64,000 nt of DNA from contig NW_025408671.1 of assembly GCF_020360975.1 (NCBI RefSeq), positions 4,030,001 through 4,094,000 of the forward strand. Reading direction: 5' to 3'. The DNA is from Hirsutella rhossiliensis (taxonomy: Eukaryota > Ascomycota > Sordariomycetes > Hypocreales > Ophiocordycipitaceae). Within the stretch, counting starts at the first letter, position 1. Each line of letters begins with the position of its first letter. The translations under genes and the position numbers were made by a program. Under the pieces are notes generated by a model, which made no database searches, had not been told where the DNA came from, and saw only the letters and a program-made list of their open reading frames with translations. Below are positions 1-11,421 of the stretch, piece after piece.

Positions 1-615
1 AAGTAGGATGGTAGTGGGTACCGCCAGTGGGCGCCCCTAATACAATACGTAGTACACGGTACACGGGTATAGGCGCGACCGAGGGGAGTTCGGCCATGGA
101 CAGACCCTTTTGGGACCTGCTTGATGCAGGCCAAGATTTGGCATGAGTTATCTATCACGCGTTATTTTCCGTACAAAATACAAAAGAGAGTGACAAGGTG
201 TGTGACCTGTGCGGTTCCGTGGGTCACACAGCCGTCGGAGCAGGCCAGCCAGCACCCGGGGAGCGCCTGATGGAGGTAAGGTAGGTAATTAGTTAACTAA
301 CTTAGTAGAGAAGCCAAACTGGGGCGGGGTGTTCCACTCCCCCCGCGGGCCCCAAAATACTGCCCGCCTACAGGCCTGCTGCCTGTATCCAACCTCGACA
401 TTCCTATTCTCTTCCTCTTCCTCCCGACCGCCCTTTTGCATCTTCTCTTTCCGATACCGTGGACACGAGGAGCATAATAGGGAGACGGGCCTACCCTTTA
501 GTCTCCCCTTTGTCCTTTGAAGTTCGCCGTTTTTCCTCGTGAAAACCCTCGGCGCCGCGCCCGTTTGTCGACCCCGCCCTCTTCACACGTTGAAACGTCG
601 CGACGTGGAATCAAA
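1..615. other. Intergenic, 5' flank of the penta-EF-hand gene
   Basis: No coding signal is convincing here. The last 250 bases before position 616 are pyrimidine-rich, as is common for fungal promoters and leaders. Short open frames in this stretch lack introns, domains and codon bias. Confidence 0.6.
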
Positions 616-1585
616 ATGGCCTACAATCGACCTTACAACCCTGATGCTCTGCCCAGGTAGGCAGCGCGCCCTCTCCCCATCCATTCCTCCTTGCAACAAC
701 TTGCAACAAGCCCTGGACGGACCGCTGACCGATGCTCCCTCCCAGGTTCGCCGAGCCGGACGCTGTACGTATCGACGTTTCTCATGAGCAAAGAGCCATG
801 CATGGTGTTAACTCGAGCTTGTTGCTCACCATAGAAGCCCGGTCCGGCCTCCCCGCCAGCCTCCTCCTCCTCCAACCCGCACTCGCGATACGAGTCCAAG
901 CCACCGCCGCCTGTGCCTCAGCCGCACTCGTACGCTACGTCTCAGAGCGGCCGCCCCCAGCAGAACTCTCGGCTGCCACCGTCCCCCGTCCCGGACAACG
1001 CCCCGGGCTCGGATGCGACGCTGCTGCCGCTCTTCAGAGCCGTGGACAAGGACGGTGGGTTTCCTCGTCTCCTCGACAAGTGCCCCAGGTCCTGCTCATA
1101 CTGACTCTCTGAACCACGCAGGCGGTGGCCAGCTGTCGGAGCGGGAGCTCTCGGCCGCCCTCGTCAACGGCGACTGGACCGCCTTTGATATCCAGACGGT
1201 CCGCATGATGATCCGCATGTTCGACTCGGACCGCAACGGCACCATCAACTTTGACGAGTTCTGCGGCCTGTGGTCCTTTCTCGCCTCGTGGCGCACCCTC
1301 TTTGACCGCTTCGACGTCGACCGCTCCGGCAACATCTCCCTCGCCGAGTTCTCAAACGCCCTCATCGCCTTCCGCTACCGCCTCAGCCCCCAGTTTGTCG
1401 AGCTGCTCTTCCGCACCTACGACAAGCGCAACGAGGGCGTCATGAGCTTCGATCTCTTTGTCCAGAGCTGCATCTCGCTCAAGCGCATGACGGATGTTTT
1501 TAAGAAGTACGACGACGACCGCGACGGTTACATTACCCTGAGTTTCGAAGACTTTCTGAGCGAGATTTTGAAGCAGCTCAAGTAG
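616..1585 (+). CDS. PEF1: Penta-EF-hand calcium-binding protein (Pef1/ALG-2/peflin type)
   Basis: Spliced from exons 616-656, 746-764, 835-1054 and 1122-1585, giving 247 residues; the 19-nt second exon keeps frame. The N-terminus (about residues 15-85) is Pro/Ser-rich and low in complexity, as in peflin and ALG-2 relatives. EF-hand loops start near residue 91 (DKDGGGQLSERE), 129 (DSDRNGTINFDE), 158 (DVDRSGNISLAE) and 223 (DDDRDGYITL), with a degenerate one near 194. Family members bind calcium and act as adaptors in membrane traffic and, in yeast, polarised growth. That role here is inferred from the family. ATG at 616 was chosen because it splices cleanly into the conserved part; the N-terminal exons are less certain than the last exon. 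Confidence 0.9.
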
Positions 1586-3455
1586 GCGGTGATGGTGCTT
1601 TTCATATCTCATTTCTCTCCTTGCTCCATCCGGGCCATCAACGCCGGCACGGTATGGAGGCATCCGCGGACTGGATGTTTGGGCGGCGAAGGGACAGTTG
1701 GTTGGATGGGTGGATGATACCCTCGGCGCCGCGTCGAGCCTTGCCTTGGTGGCATAGCAAAGAGAGGTGGCGTCCAGTCGAGGACCGGCGGCTACGGAAT
1801 GGGATTGCGGGATGCGCCATGAAGCATTGGGCAAGCTGCCCTGCCACTTACGAAATCTACGAGGGAGACGAACTGCGAGGAAGTGGAAGGAATTAGAGCC
1901 GACGGGGCAAGGAGGCAGTGTTGAGGGCGGGCGGCGAGAAGACTAGGACTCTACCGCCGGTCACCTGTCCTTTGGGTATGTGTCAAGGACTTGTGGCTGG
2001 CACACATGCACGCTTCCCAAGGAACTCCTTCAGGGGTCAAGACGAAAGCTTTTGCGCGTCGGTACGGCAGGCCTCGGTGGCCAGCCAAAGACACGACTTT
2101 GAATTTGATGGGCATGTCTCGTACAAGGTACATGGTATCGCTGTGACTGATTATGCTGGGCCCTCGCCGCTGGAGCCATAGGCCAACGGGGATGAGACGG
2201 GGGCGTGACGATGACAATAGAGCCAGCAGAGGCCGAGGCTATAGCGTCTTGACCAACGCTCAAGGCTTTTGTCAGTCTGATTGGGAGATGGGAGGGAAAG
2301 CTGCCGACTTGGATGAGGTTGGTCGGCCACGGGCCCAAGCTCCGTCAGCGTTGCCCGCCTAGCTCGGTAGGCAGGTAGCTAAGAAACGACGTGCAAGGGC
2401 GGTGAGGCCGCTGAGAGGAGGGAGAATGATTTGGGTTTGCGCGCGCGGAAGCGCCGAGAGCGTGGGTGGAGGAGGAGGTGCCCCGATTACCCTTTTGGGG
2501 GGTAGTCGCAGAACGGTTCCAGAGGAGCTGTCGCACCAAGACGGATGGGCTGGATTTGAAAACATGGCCGTGGGTGGGATTTGCTTTGACCTTGGGTCCA
2601 GGCACGAACGGGTTGTGTGGTTGATGGGCGTCAACAACCGGTGGGAGGTGAGGGCTGTTGCTGCTGGGCCGCCTCCCGTACGGTACCGAGAGGTGGTGTA
2701 CAGTAATGCAATAAATAATAAATGCATGTGAAAACGGCTTGGACTCAGTCGGGCGTGCTTTACCGCCATGCGGCATGGCTCGGCATGGCATTGTGCATTT
2801 GCAGTGCGCTCGGTGAGGTGAAGGGAAAGGTAGTAAGTAGTAGCATTTGGTGCTCAGTTCTGCGAACCTCGCCGAGCTCGGCTGGAACACGCCGTGCCCG
2901 AGGGAGTCGCTTCAGCGTTGACGAGATGAAGAGAGAATTACTTGGCGATGAGTTTCGTCGTTGGCTTCGCTACGCATCGCAAGCTGAGCAAAAGAGGTTC
3001 CGGAAACGCTCTAGCTGGCCCGTGCCAGAAAAGCATCCAGCTGCTTGGGGTTTGATACCTACGAGACGGTACTTGTACTACCTAGGTCAAGGTAGATAGG
3101 TAATTATGTATGTACAGTACAAGGCAGCAACTCGGTTGGTGCAGCGAGCAGTTCGGGCCCGCCGAATGGCATGTCTTTCCTTTTACTAGTAATTAGTAGG
3201 GCTGGCTCGCTGGAGTTGGCGGGCGTGCAGTGGCGCTAACAGCAGTTTGACTGTGCGATTCGCAGCAGGAAACGTGCGTACCGGCTGCGCGTGATCCTTC
3301 TGTCGGCATGGAGCGCTCCGCCCGGCGCGCCCCAGTACCAGGTAGCGAGCACGTCGTAAGCTTATCTGCATGCAGCTTTTGTATTTTTCTTAATTGCCTG
3401 ACTGCGAGTGCGTTGTACAAAAGTGAAGCGGAGTATTAACTTACAGACAGTAGAT

Positions 3456-3517
3456 AGGTTGGTAGGTACCTAGGTAGGTGGGTAGGTAGGTTGGTAGGTA
3501 CCTAGGTAGGTAGGTAC
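3456..3517. repeat. TAGGTACC-type minisatellite
   Basis: A 23-base block reading AGGTTGGTAGGTACCTAGG and on occurs twice in a row, built from GGTA/GGTT tetramers around the palindrome TACCTAGGTA. Related scattered copies continue at 3640-3720 and near 3060-3110. Similar tracts recur at about 50,860 and 51,035, so this is a dispersed intergenic repeat type. Confidence 0.8.
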
Positions 3518-3975
3518 GTCCTCGAGGTCCACCCCGGAGCTCTGCTCCCTCTCACCCTGGGCAGGTACTGACCTCGACTTGCTGGGCTGGCACGTGCTGT
3601 ACAGGAGCTTGAGGTCATGCACCATGACCTCCGAGTTTTACCTAGTACCTACCTAGGTACCTAACTTACTAACTGTACCCACTACGGATACCTACCTACT
3701 TATGTACTGTACCTACCTAAGCCTGCCCGCCCTCGAGTGTGCGTGCTCCACGCACGCCTCGCACGTTAACTTGCTTCCACCTCCACCGCCACCACCACCA
3801 CCACTACTAGCCAGTCATGCACGCACTCTACGCCCACCAGTCGACGAATGACGGCCCCATCCACCCTGCCTCTCACACCACCTACCCGATGCAGCGAGGT
3901 TTGTGGCAGCAGCTCAAGCTAAAGGTAGGGAGGTAGGGGTAGCTGGCGCCGTGGGGCGGCAGCAACAGAAGAGAA

Positions 3976-4012
3976 GCTCTGTCTGCTCTGTCTGCTCTGT
4001 CTGCTCTATCTG
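3976..4012. repeat. 9-bp tandem repeat
   Basis: Four near-identical copies of a unit reading GCTCTGTCT; the last copy carries one substitution. No gene is associated. Confidence 0.8.
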
Positions 4013-4569
4013 CCCCCCTCGTTTGCCTGCCCGCTCTCTCAGTCGTCACTTGTCACTGGCTAATGACAACGGCAAGGTTGTACAGTACGTACCTGAGGCA
4101 ATGCTCCCGACTCGGACGACGGGGCCTGTCCCGAGTCAGTCAGTCAGTGAGCACCTACTACTAGTAAGTAGTAGGCGGCGTCCACTGTGCTGCCGCCCGT
4201 GCTCGGGGGTCAAGACGCCCCGTCGACGCTCTGGCCACTCGCTCTCCATGCTGTTTGCACTCGTGTTGCAGGCCAGCAGCTTCTTTGGGGAAGAGGGGCG
4301 ACGACAAGCTTGCATCTGCGAGCTCGCCCATTGGTCTGCGCGAGAGAGCATCAGGGCAGCGACTGACTTACAACGGTCACTACAGGCCTCGGTCCAGTAA
4401 ACCGAGCCCCCGGAGTCCTTTGCTCTCCTTTAGTACCTTACCAGCAGTACCTTGGCTCTGCCTTTTACCTCGCCCACGGCCGGGTACCTCCTCCCCCACC
4501 TCCCCTCCTCCTGGCATAGGTAGTATCCATCGACCGTTAATCCTCTTGTCGCTGTCTTCTCACTCTTTG

Positions 4570-4616
4570 CTCTCTCTCTCTCTCTCTCTCGCCCTCCCTT
4601 CCTCCCTCTCTCTCTC
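4570..4616. repeat. CT-rich microsatellite
   Basis: Two CT dinucleotide runs separated by a pyrimidine-only stretch in the presumed leader or promoter of the zinc-finger gene at 5542. Such tracts are common near fungal transcription starts. Confidence 0.8.
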
Positions 4617-5541
4617 AGCTCTCAGCCCTCAGCTAAGTAGCCATCCATCTCTCTCGCGCCCCCCTTCTCCGCTCTTCCTCTTCCTCAAAGCAGCTTCCCT
4701 TCCCCATTGCTGTCCGTCCACCGCCCGCTGCCCGCCGCCATCGTCTCCTACAAGTTACAAGTTAGCTTCCGCCTCGTGTCCCCCCTCCGCCTCTTTCTGT
4801 TGCACGGCCCGGAGGAGGGGGCTTTGATGCTGCAGCCCGCCAGCCAGCCTCAGCTCGTGTCTTGGCCCTTGGCTGTACTGCGCTCTCCTCCCTCGCTCGG
4901 CTTGCTGCCCCTCGTCGTCGATCCGGCCTCGACCATTCATCAGCAACGCAATACACTGCCTTAACTCGCATCCCCTCTGTCCCTCGTCTCTCGTCGCAGC
5001 GACGCTCCGCGGGCCCGTCTGTCGTTGGCCGGCTGTCGTTGGTTCGCCCCTTCGAGCTCCTCACCTGCCTGCGCCATTCCTTACACGCTTCAAGCTCGCC
5101 CGCCGACTTCTCAGAGTCGACGCCGCAGCCAGTTTATCCTCTCCTCTAGGCCCCTTAGCCCTTCCCGTCGTGGCCGAAGCTCAAATTTAGCCTTTGCTGA
5201 GCCTTGCCGATACTGGCCCCAATTCTAAAAGCCGCTTCGCTTCTGCCCAAGGCGCTCGAGAAGGACGCATCTGCTCCTTGTCTTAAGAGTCGGCCTTCTT
5301 TCACGGCTAGTCTTATTCCTAGCTCGCTTGCTTGTAGCTTTGCTCTTCTTCTTGATTGCTTCTCCTTTCCTCCTCGTCTTGCCACTGCTCCTCCTCTCGA
5401 CCGTTTCGACAACAAGGCAAGCTCCCTCTTGGACTTGCGATGCCTAGCTCCTCCCTCGACGACTGCCGCCTATCCGATTGATCGTCCAACTCGCCCCCTC
5501 ACTGCCCCGTTTCTCCTGCCTTTGCGCATGGTGGATTCAAG

Positions 5542-7222
5542 ATGCCGCCACGCTCGTCCTTGACCTCTTCCTTCTCCATCACCGACTCCAACAATGAAGT
5601 CGTCTGCCCCTTGCGAAATCAAGACGGCTCCAGCTGCCGGAAGCGCTGTATCGGCGTGAGTCCCTTTCCCCTCGTCCGCCCGCCCCGCGCACCCCGCCTG
5701 TCGCATCCGCGCCTCCGTCCGCCCTCTGTATACCCCGGCTCCTTGACTCTGACCTGTCTCTCGCCAACCTGCAGGAAAAACGATACCGCTCCATGCAGGA
5801 GCATATCCGTCGAGCGCACCCCGAGAACTACATCTCGAAGCTGCCGGCGACCGAAGAGAGCTTCCTGCTCATGATCAACACGCCGCCCCAGGACCGTCGC
5901 AGTACCGACCAGCCATCGTCGTCGGCCGCACAGAGTCTGTCCTCCGCCACCGTGTCCACGTGCCCCAGATTGAGGCTGACCTGTCCGTCGTCGACACAGA
6001 CTTGTATGATAGGCGCAACCATCTTCGCGATGGCTCGAGTAACCCCGGGACGCCGCGCCATGCCGACGAGTACCCCCTAACAAACGGCATCTCCTTGTTG
6101 GGCGCCGCCAGCGCAGCAGCAGCTCTTGCCGAGCTGCACGGCGTCAAGTCCGAGCGAGAGAATGAAACCGATCGAGTATGTCGTCGCATGTTTTACCCCG
6201 CGGCCTATCGATAGCAGCCGACGCCCCTCGCCTCTCTCCACCGTCATGGCTAACTCGGTGCGCTGCAGGATTACTACTCGGACACGGACGGTCGCCGCGT
6301 CGCTCGGACTTCAATTGAGCTGCCTCCCTTGAACCTCTCCCACAAGGATGTCACGAGCGATCCCTATTCGGCCGGCAGGCCACGCGAGATCTTGCCGCCG
6401 CTCCTCGCCAACTCGCCGCCCGGGCGCTCCTCGACCCTGCCGCCCCTGCAGCGGCCCTTGGGGCCCAATCGGCCGCGCAAGCAGTCGGTGACGAAGCGAG
6501 GCCGCGAGTCCAACCACAAGAAGAAGACTTCTCGCGGCTCCGCCGCCGATTGGCTCCGCCGCATCCAAAATGACGAGCGCTTGAGACCGGGCGGCAGCCA
6601 TGACCGGAAAGCCCTCTCTGCCGAGCCCTCGGCGGACTACGGGAAGCGCTGGGAGGATCTCATTGACGCTGCTGACCAAGCTGCCTCGGCGGCCGGCGAC
6701 ATTGACGATGACCGCACGCCTGTAAGAAGCCATCAGTAAACTACTGTCTCCCTTTTGCTTTTGTATGCTTCCGGCTTAGTGCTGACCCTGCCGCTGCAGG
6801 TACCGCAATCGCCCGTTTCAGTTCACCGAGGCTCGCTGCCGCCGTTGCAGCACCAGCAGCACGTCCAGGCCGGGAGCTATCAGGCATCGCCGCTGCAGCA
6901 AGCCCTGACGCCGCCGTCCTACAACCAGGACAGCGCGGACCCCTTTCCTTCGGTCGAAAGCGGAGAGAACTTCCACATGGCACCTCGTGGACTAAACGAT
7001 TCGTCGCCGACCTATCCTTCGGCCCACAACATTCAGATTTACTGCGCGGCCTGCCAAGGCGTGTCGCAGCTCAAGGGCTCGTACGCGTGTACGGAATGCA
7101 TTTGTGGCCTCTGCCCGGCCTGCGTCGAGGTCCTCATGGCGGAACACGGAGCACGAAGAAAGTGTCCCCGTTGTGCCACCATTGGCGGCCGGTTCAAGCC
7201 CTTTCAGCTCGACGTGAGATGA
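5542..7222 (+). CDS. Zinc-finger protein: N-terminal Cys/His finger and C-terminal RING-like domain
   Basis: Spliced from exons 5542-5655, 5775-5901, 6000-6175, 6269-6721 and 6800-7222, giving 430 residues. All four introns have GT...AG ends; the second has a GCTGAC branch point before 5999. The N-terminus has Cys22, Cys32 and/or Cys36, then His48 and His53 (MQEHIRRAHPENY), a plausible single zinc finger. Residues about 130-330 are basic, Pro/Ser-rich and probably disordered. Near residue 372 a cluster CAACQ...CTECICGLCPAC...KCPRC forms a RING-like cross-brace candidate. No enzyme activity can be assigned; a DNA- or ubiquitin-linked role is only a guess from the fingers. The second intron boundary is the least certain part. 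Confidence 0.8.
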
Positions 7223-7896
7223 TGGAGCTCCTTGACCGAAACTCGGGTTTCCGCCTTAACTTTGACCAATGAATTTTCATCCAGGCCGCGACGCACTAGC
7301 GACCATGAGGGACGGCGCACGGCGGGTTAGCATCATACAGGTTTTTGATCTTTTTCTCCTCTTTTCTCGGGAGGCGTGCGCGAAAGCGCCTGGCCTGGCT
7401 GTGGCGGCCGTACCGGAGATATGGCCCGAGCTCTGACGGCCGCTTGACGATCATTTTCTCTTTTGCCTCAAATGGGTGGGCGATCTGTTGCTTCGCGGCG
7501 TTGGTACTTGTGTATTTTGGATCAGATCCCCGGTGGGAGGCGGCCTGTGGGACAAATGATTCCCGACGGTCATCACGGACGTTAATTCTCTGGCGCTGTC
7601 ATGTGTTTGGATTGATGTGCCGGGATACGCCCAATCTAGGACGGCAATTGACGATGGGATTTGGCAGTGCCCAAGTCGAGGGCCCGATAATAAAGGCAAG
7701 TGTCTTGAATTGTGGCTCGGCTTGTTGCTCGAACATGTATATACACTCGTTCATGCGTCCCCAGCTTTATAGAAGAATGAAAGAATCAATCATTGGAATA
7801 AATCACGCGCGCCGACTCCCGTGTCGTATTGTTGGTACACTGGCTAAGCTCTGGCGGAGCAAGGGTTGAACTGGGCCCAACGTCGCGACGCGACGC
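7223..7896. other. Intergenic between convergent genes
   Basis: This holds the 3' ends of the zinc-finger gene (plus) and the Tls1-type gene (minus). I see no further gene. AT content rises around 7,690-7,810, consistent with 3' flanks. Confidence 0.6.
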
Positions 7897-9194
7897 CTAG
7901 ACCTTCCTGCCCACCTTCTCCTTCTCCTGCTGCAGCAAGAGGTTCCTGACGGCGGCCCTCGAGTTGCGGCTGCCGCCGAGCTTGGGCCCGCGGAGGACGT
8001 CGCCGGGCGGGGGCTGCTGGCGGGGCGGGTGGGCGTGGCGCCTGCGCTGGCGGCGCTGGGCGAGGTCGTCGAGGTATTGGCGGCGGAACTGCTCGGCCAT
8101 GCGGTCGTCGGCGGTGCGGTGGTCGCCAGACGCCGCGGCGGAGGTGGAGGTGGAGGACGAGGGGGGTGGTGGGGCGGTGGACTGCTTGGGGAAATCGTAG
8201 ACGTCGACTAGAGGGGGAAGACTCAGCTTCTGGACAGAGAGGAGTGCTGTAGGAATATGGGTTAGGGGGGTTTGAGGGGGCTGAAAGCGTACGTCTGTTT
8301 TCGTGGAGAAACTGCTCGACAAACTCGTCTCGCTTCACGTCGTCGCTGTTGCGCCTGTTGCGCCCAAAGCGAGGCTTGGGAGCCTTTTCGGCGTGGCGCC
8401 TCTTGGCGTCGTCGCGGCGGTTGCGCACGTCGGCAGGGATGTCCACCTCGAACAGCTTGCCGTGCTTTGTGGGCTGGTCGCCGGCCCTGACGGCCGACGC
8501 AGTGGACGGGGCGGGCGGCTGGCCGGGGTGGTCGGCGCCTGTCGCTGCCGGGGGGGACGAGGGAGGGTGATGGGGGTGGCGGGACTTGGTGGGCTTGGGA
8601 GCGCTTGAGGCGGCGATGCGGCTAGAGAGGCGCGACTCTATGTATTCAGTCCTTGGGAGATTAGCGCGGGGGGGCTCTTGTTTGCTTGTCGAGAGTGATT
8701 GGCGGGAGGGACATGGGGGCAACGTACATGTGTCTGTCGTCCGGGTCGGCGATGAGGCCCGTCTGGTGCATGAAGCGGTCGGCGATGCCCCTGACGACGG
8801 GCTTTTCGTCGTCGGCAGCGTCCTGGCCGCGCGGGACGAGGGCCCTGGAGACGTGCGGGCCGGCGAGGGCGGTCGGGCGCGACTCGTCGGAGGCGAAGCC
8901 AATGCCGCGGAAGCGCGTGCGCCGACGGCGCGGGTTGCAGCGCACGACGGGCTCCGCGTCCGAGTGTGCGTCTGCATCTCGCTCGAGCGGGCCGGGGTGG
9001 CCGTCTTGACTGCCGCTCCTGCTCGTGCGTCCTCTGCTGCCTTGTTTCTCGTCGTCGCCGTCGGCGGGAGCTCGCGGGGCAAGGCTGTCGTCCTGGTCTT
9101 GGGGGCGCTGGCGATAGGTCTTGCGCCTCTTGCTGGGCCGGAAGCGGACGACGGCGGGCTCGGCTTCGTGGGGGCTCGGGTTGGCGGGGTCCAT
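7897..9194 (-). CDS. TLS1: Tls1/C9orf78 (hepatocellular carcinoma antigen 59, Hep59) family protein
   Basis: Minus-strand exons 8728-9194, 8293-8651 and 7897-8246 give 391 residues; introns are 76 and 46 nt. The N-terminus has the basic patch RPSKRRKTYRQR near residue 20 and RRRRTRFRGIGF near 90. The family core is seen at the first splice junction, where DRHM joins TEYIESRLSSR near residue 156, followed by EVDIPADVRNR and DEFVEQFLHENR. Fission yeast Tls1 acts with the spliceosome and affects telomere length and silencing; human C9orf78 is a spliceosome-associated protein. The role here follows from family membership. The C-terminal half is Pro/Ser-rich and poorly conserved. The 5' leader holds a GA dinucleotide run at 9238-9260. 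Confidence 0.85.
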
Positions 9195-9601
9195 GGTGCC
9201 TGCGAGTTGTGTGTGAGTGGTTGTGCGTGGTGAATGTGTGAGAGAGAGAGAGAGAGAGAGGTTGAAATGTGACGGCGATAAACAGTTCAGCTGCCTGCCG
9301 CGGTGTGGTGGAGACGGTACGTACCGGCGGCGGTCTCTTGGTGACGTTCGGAGTACGAAGTGCAAATTCGATATCTCCTCTCTGCACCACCAACACATCA
9401 ACCGACTCTAGAACCAGACCAGCTCTCATCAACAATCACTCGAGGCAAAAGGCGGCAAGCTTGGACTCGCTTAAAATTCATCACTGCTATTCGTACAGCA
9501 GGCCCACGCAGAGCCTCTCCCTCGCTGGCTGAGGCGGGCTTGCTGAGATTGGTCCAGCGACATGCCCGTGAGCATCAACACGTATCCTCTCAGCTCAGGC
9601 A
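9195..9601. other. Intergenic: promoter side of the Tls1-type gene and 3' flank of the next minus gene
   Basis: It contains a GA microsatellite at 9238-9260 in the probable 5' leader of the gene ending at 9194. No other coding signal was found. Confidence 0.6.
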
Positions 9602-10706
9602 TCAGGCAACGGCGATACCGTGAGTTGGAGGATCGCCCCTGTCGCTCCCGATCTCTGCAGCCCCGTCCCCGCCCGCCGGGTCTGGGCTGGGCCATCGGGT
9701 GTCGCCGACCGGCCTGCAGTCGAGCCATCTGATGGCCAGTCCGACGTCGTGCGAGGCGACCCGAGTGTGCATTTTGAGCAGGCGAGAGGGCCGCACGACC
9801 ATGTACCCGTTGTCCAGGTGGACTTGCAGGATGCGAGCCGAGAGTCGCCCGTGGAAGCTGGCAATGAGGATCTTGACGCCGTCATGGAGCACTCCCAGGG
9901 AAGCCGTCAGTGCCGTGAAGACGCCCACGGGCAGCATCTGACACCAAAGAGCCAGGGATGAAGACGAGAACGAGAGGCTAACACACCGGACAAATCCTGT
10001 GGCGGATAAACATGGTGGCGTCGTGGACCGAGGCCTTGAGCAGCGACACGGCAAAGAGCAGCTCGCTGCGTAGAATAGCCCCCTCAGGCGGCGCCGCCAT
10101 GTCGTAGACAGTGCCGATGGCGTGCGGCACGTCGGGATGGTACGTCCAGTCCCTCCACCCGGTGCCGCGGGGCCACATGCGGTAGCTGCCGGCGGCGAAG
10201 TAGTGGAAGCGGACCGACCCGTCGGCGGTGCGCACCCGGGTCGCATCGCCGGGCCGGTTGCGCTCGCGCACGTAGCGGTGCGTGTCCCAGCGCGACGCCC
10301 GCCAGGCCGCGAGCTCGCAGGAGCGCGCCTGCCGCCGCGCGTCGGCCAGGGCGTCGCGCGCGCAGTCGTCGCAGCCGCCGGGCCAGCCTCGGCCGCGGAG
10401 CCGGTGGACCTGGATGGGCTCGAGCGGCGGTCCGTGGCGGTCCTTGGCGCGGCAGCCGGCGGGGCCGGGGAGGAAGAAGCGCGGCTCGAGGTCGATGGGG
10501 TCGTCGTCGTCAATGTCGAGGGGCGCGCCGCACACGACGAGCAGCTCGACGAGGGCCGGCCCGTCGAGCGGCGGTGTGTCCCGGCGGCGTTCGAGCTGCT
10601 CCTGGATGGCGCACAGCGTGGCAAAGTCTTGCTGGCGTTGGAGGAGCTTGCGCCGCTCGGGGGGGGAGGGGGCTGCCGTCGGGGGGTGACGATGATGCTG
10701 CGACAT
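9602..10706 (-). CDS. Uncharacterised fungal protein
   Basis: Two minus-strand exons, 9987-10706 and 9602-9937, joined by a 49-nt intron (GTGTGT...GTCAG), give 351 residues from the ATG at 10706. An upstream in-frame ATG at 10820 would add 38 Arg-rich residues and cannot be excluded. The N-terminal half is charged, with ERRKLLQRQQDFATLCAIQE near residue 20, and has scattered Cys pairs (CDDCARDAL near 135). The middle is rich in aromatic residues (RFHYFAAGSYRMWPRGTG, DWTYHPDVPHAIG). I do not recognise the family. No signal peptide or membrane segment is evident. Long frames on the opposite strand are GC-rich shadows. Confidence 0.65.
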
Positions 10707-11421
10707 TTTCTCTTGGTCCGCCAAACGAAGCTCAAGAGAGACGCTTCCTGCTGGAACCGGAAAGGCTGTCGTCGCTCGGACGCATGCGAGCCTCGGACGG
10801 CGGCGGTGGTGACGGGGCAATCACATCAGATAAGATGCAAGGGGATCAGCGGTGGATATAGCCGGATCTACGGATACAGGAGTGGTTTGATGGCCATATA
10901 CGGTAGCCATGGTCCGCGATGCGACTCATGCACTCTGCCAAGGTCCTTCTACCCTTTGGAGCTCTTGCTCTCGCCGCTTTGAGTTACCGCCGAATCACAC
11001 TCCGCGTGAAGAAACATCGGCTCTATTGCCTGTCCCTGGTCTCTCGTTGACGTCATTCCTTTGCGGTGAGAGGGTTTGCAGAGTAACATGATATATTGCT
11101 GTTCGTCATGCTGGTAGCGTCAGCTAGTTAAGTAAAATGAAGGATGCTTGCTGGCTTATGAGATTCAGGCAACCCCCAATGTCCAAGGAGGCCTTACCAA
11201 ACCCCCTTGTGCTGGGACGTTTCTCCTCGGAATTCAGCATCGTCCATGACACTTACCGCCATTTACACCTTGCCCCTCACTCCAGGGTAGGTCGAGCTCA
11301 GTCCCCCCCCCCTCCGTTCACCCCGACCTCATCGTCATCGCCAGCATTAACCCAGCTCACCCCGACGCTTCCCCGCCGCTTCAGCTTCGAGCGCAGCCTC
11401 CAATTCCCGAGCGAATTCGAA
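10707..11421. other. Intergenic between divergent genes
   Basis: This holds the presumed promoters of the minus gene ending at 10706 and of the acylphosphatase starting at 11422. A pyrimidine-rich stretch at about 11,290-11,410 is the likely acylphosphatase leader. Confidence 0.55.

Larger units (their letters stand above)
1586..5541. other. Long intergenic stretch with microsatellites and a pyrimidine-rich leader
   Basis: About 4 kb separate the EF-hand gene from the zinc-finger gene. Open frames here, such as 2345-2890 on the minus strand, show no domain or splice logic. Roughly 3050-3720 is full of TAGGTACC-type repeats. From about 4400 to 5540 the plus strand is strongly pyrimidine-rich and probably holds promoter and leader of the gene at 5542. 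Confidence 0.6.

Noticed and set aside
2345..2890. 181-codon minus frame
   Set aside because: His/Pro/Ser-rich chance frame without start context or conserved-looking blocks.
4255..4827. 190-codon plus frame rich in Ser, Leu and Pro
   Set aside because: Translation of a CT-rich leader; the long Ser-Leu runs come from microsatellites.
10122..10982. 286-codon plus-strand frame opposite the unknown gene at 9602-10706
   Set aside because: Codon use and composition look like a shadow, and the minus model has a clean intron. Some doubt remains because neither protein is recognised.
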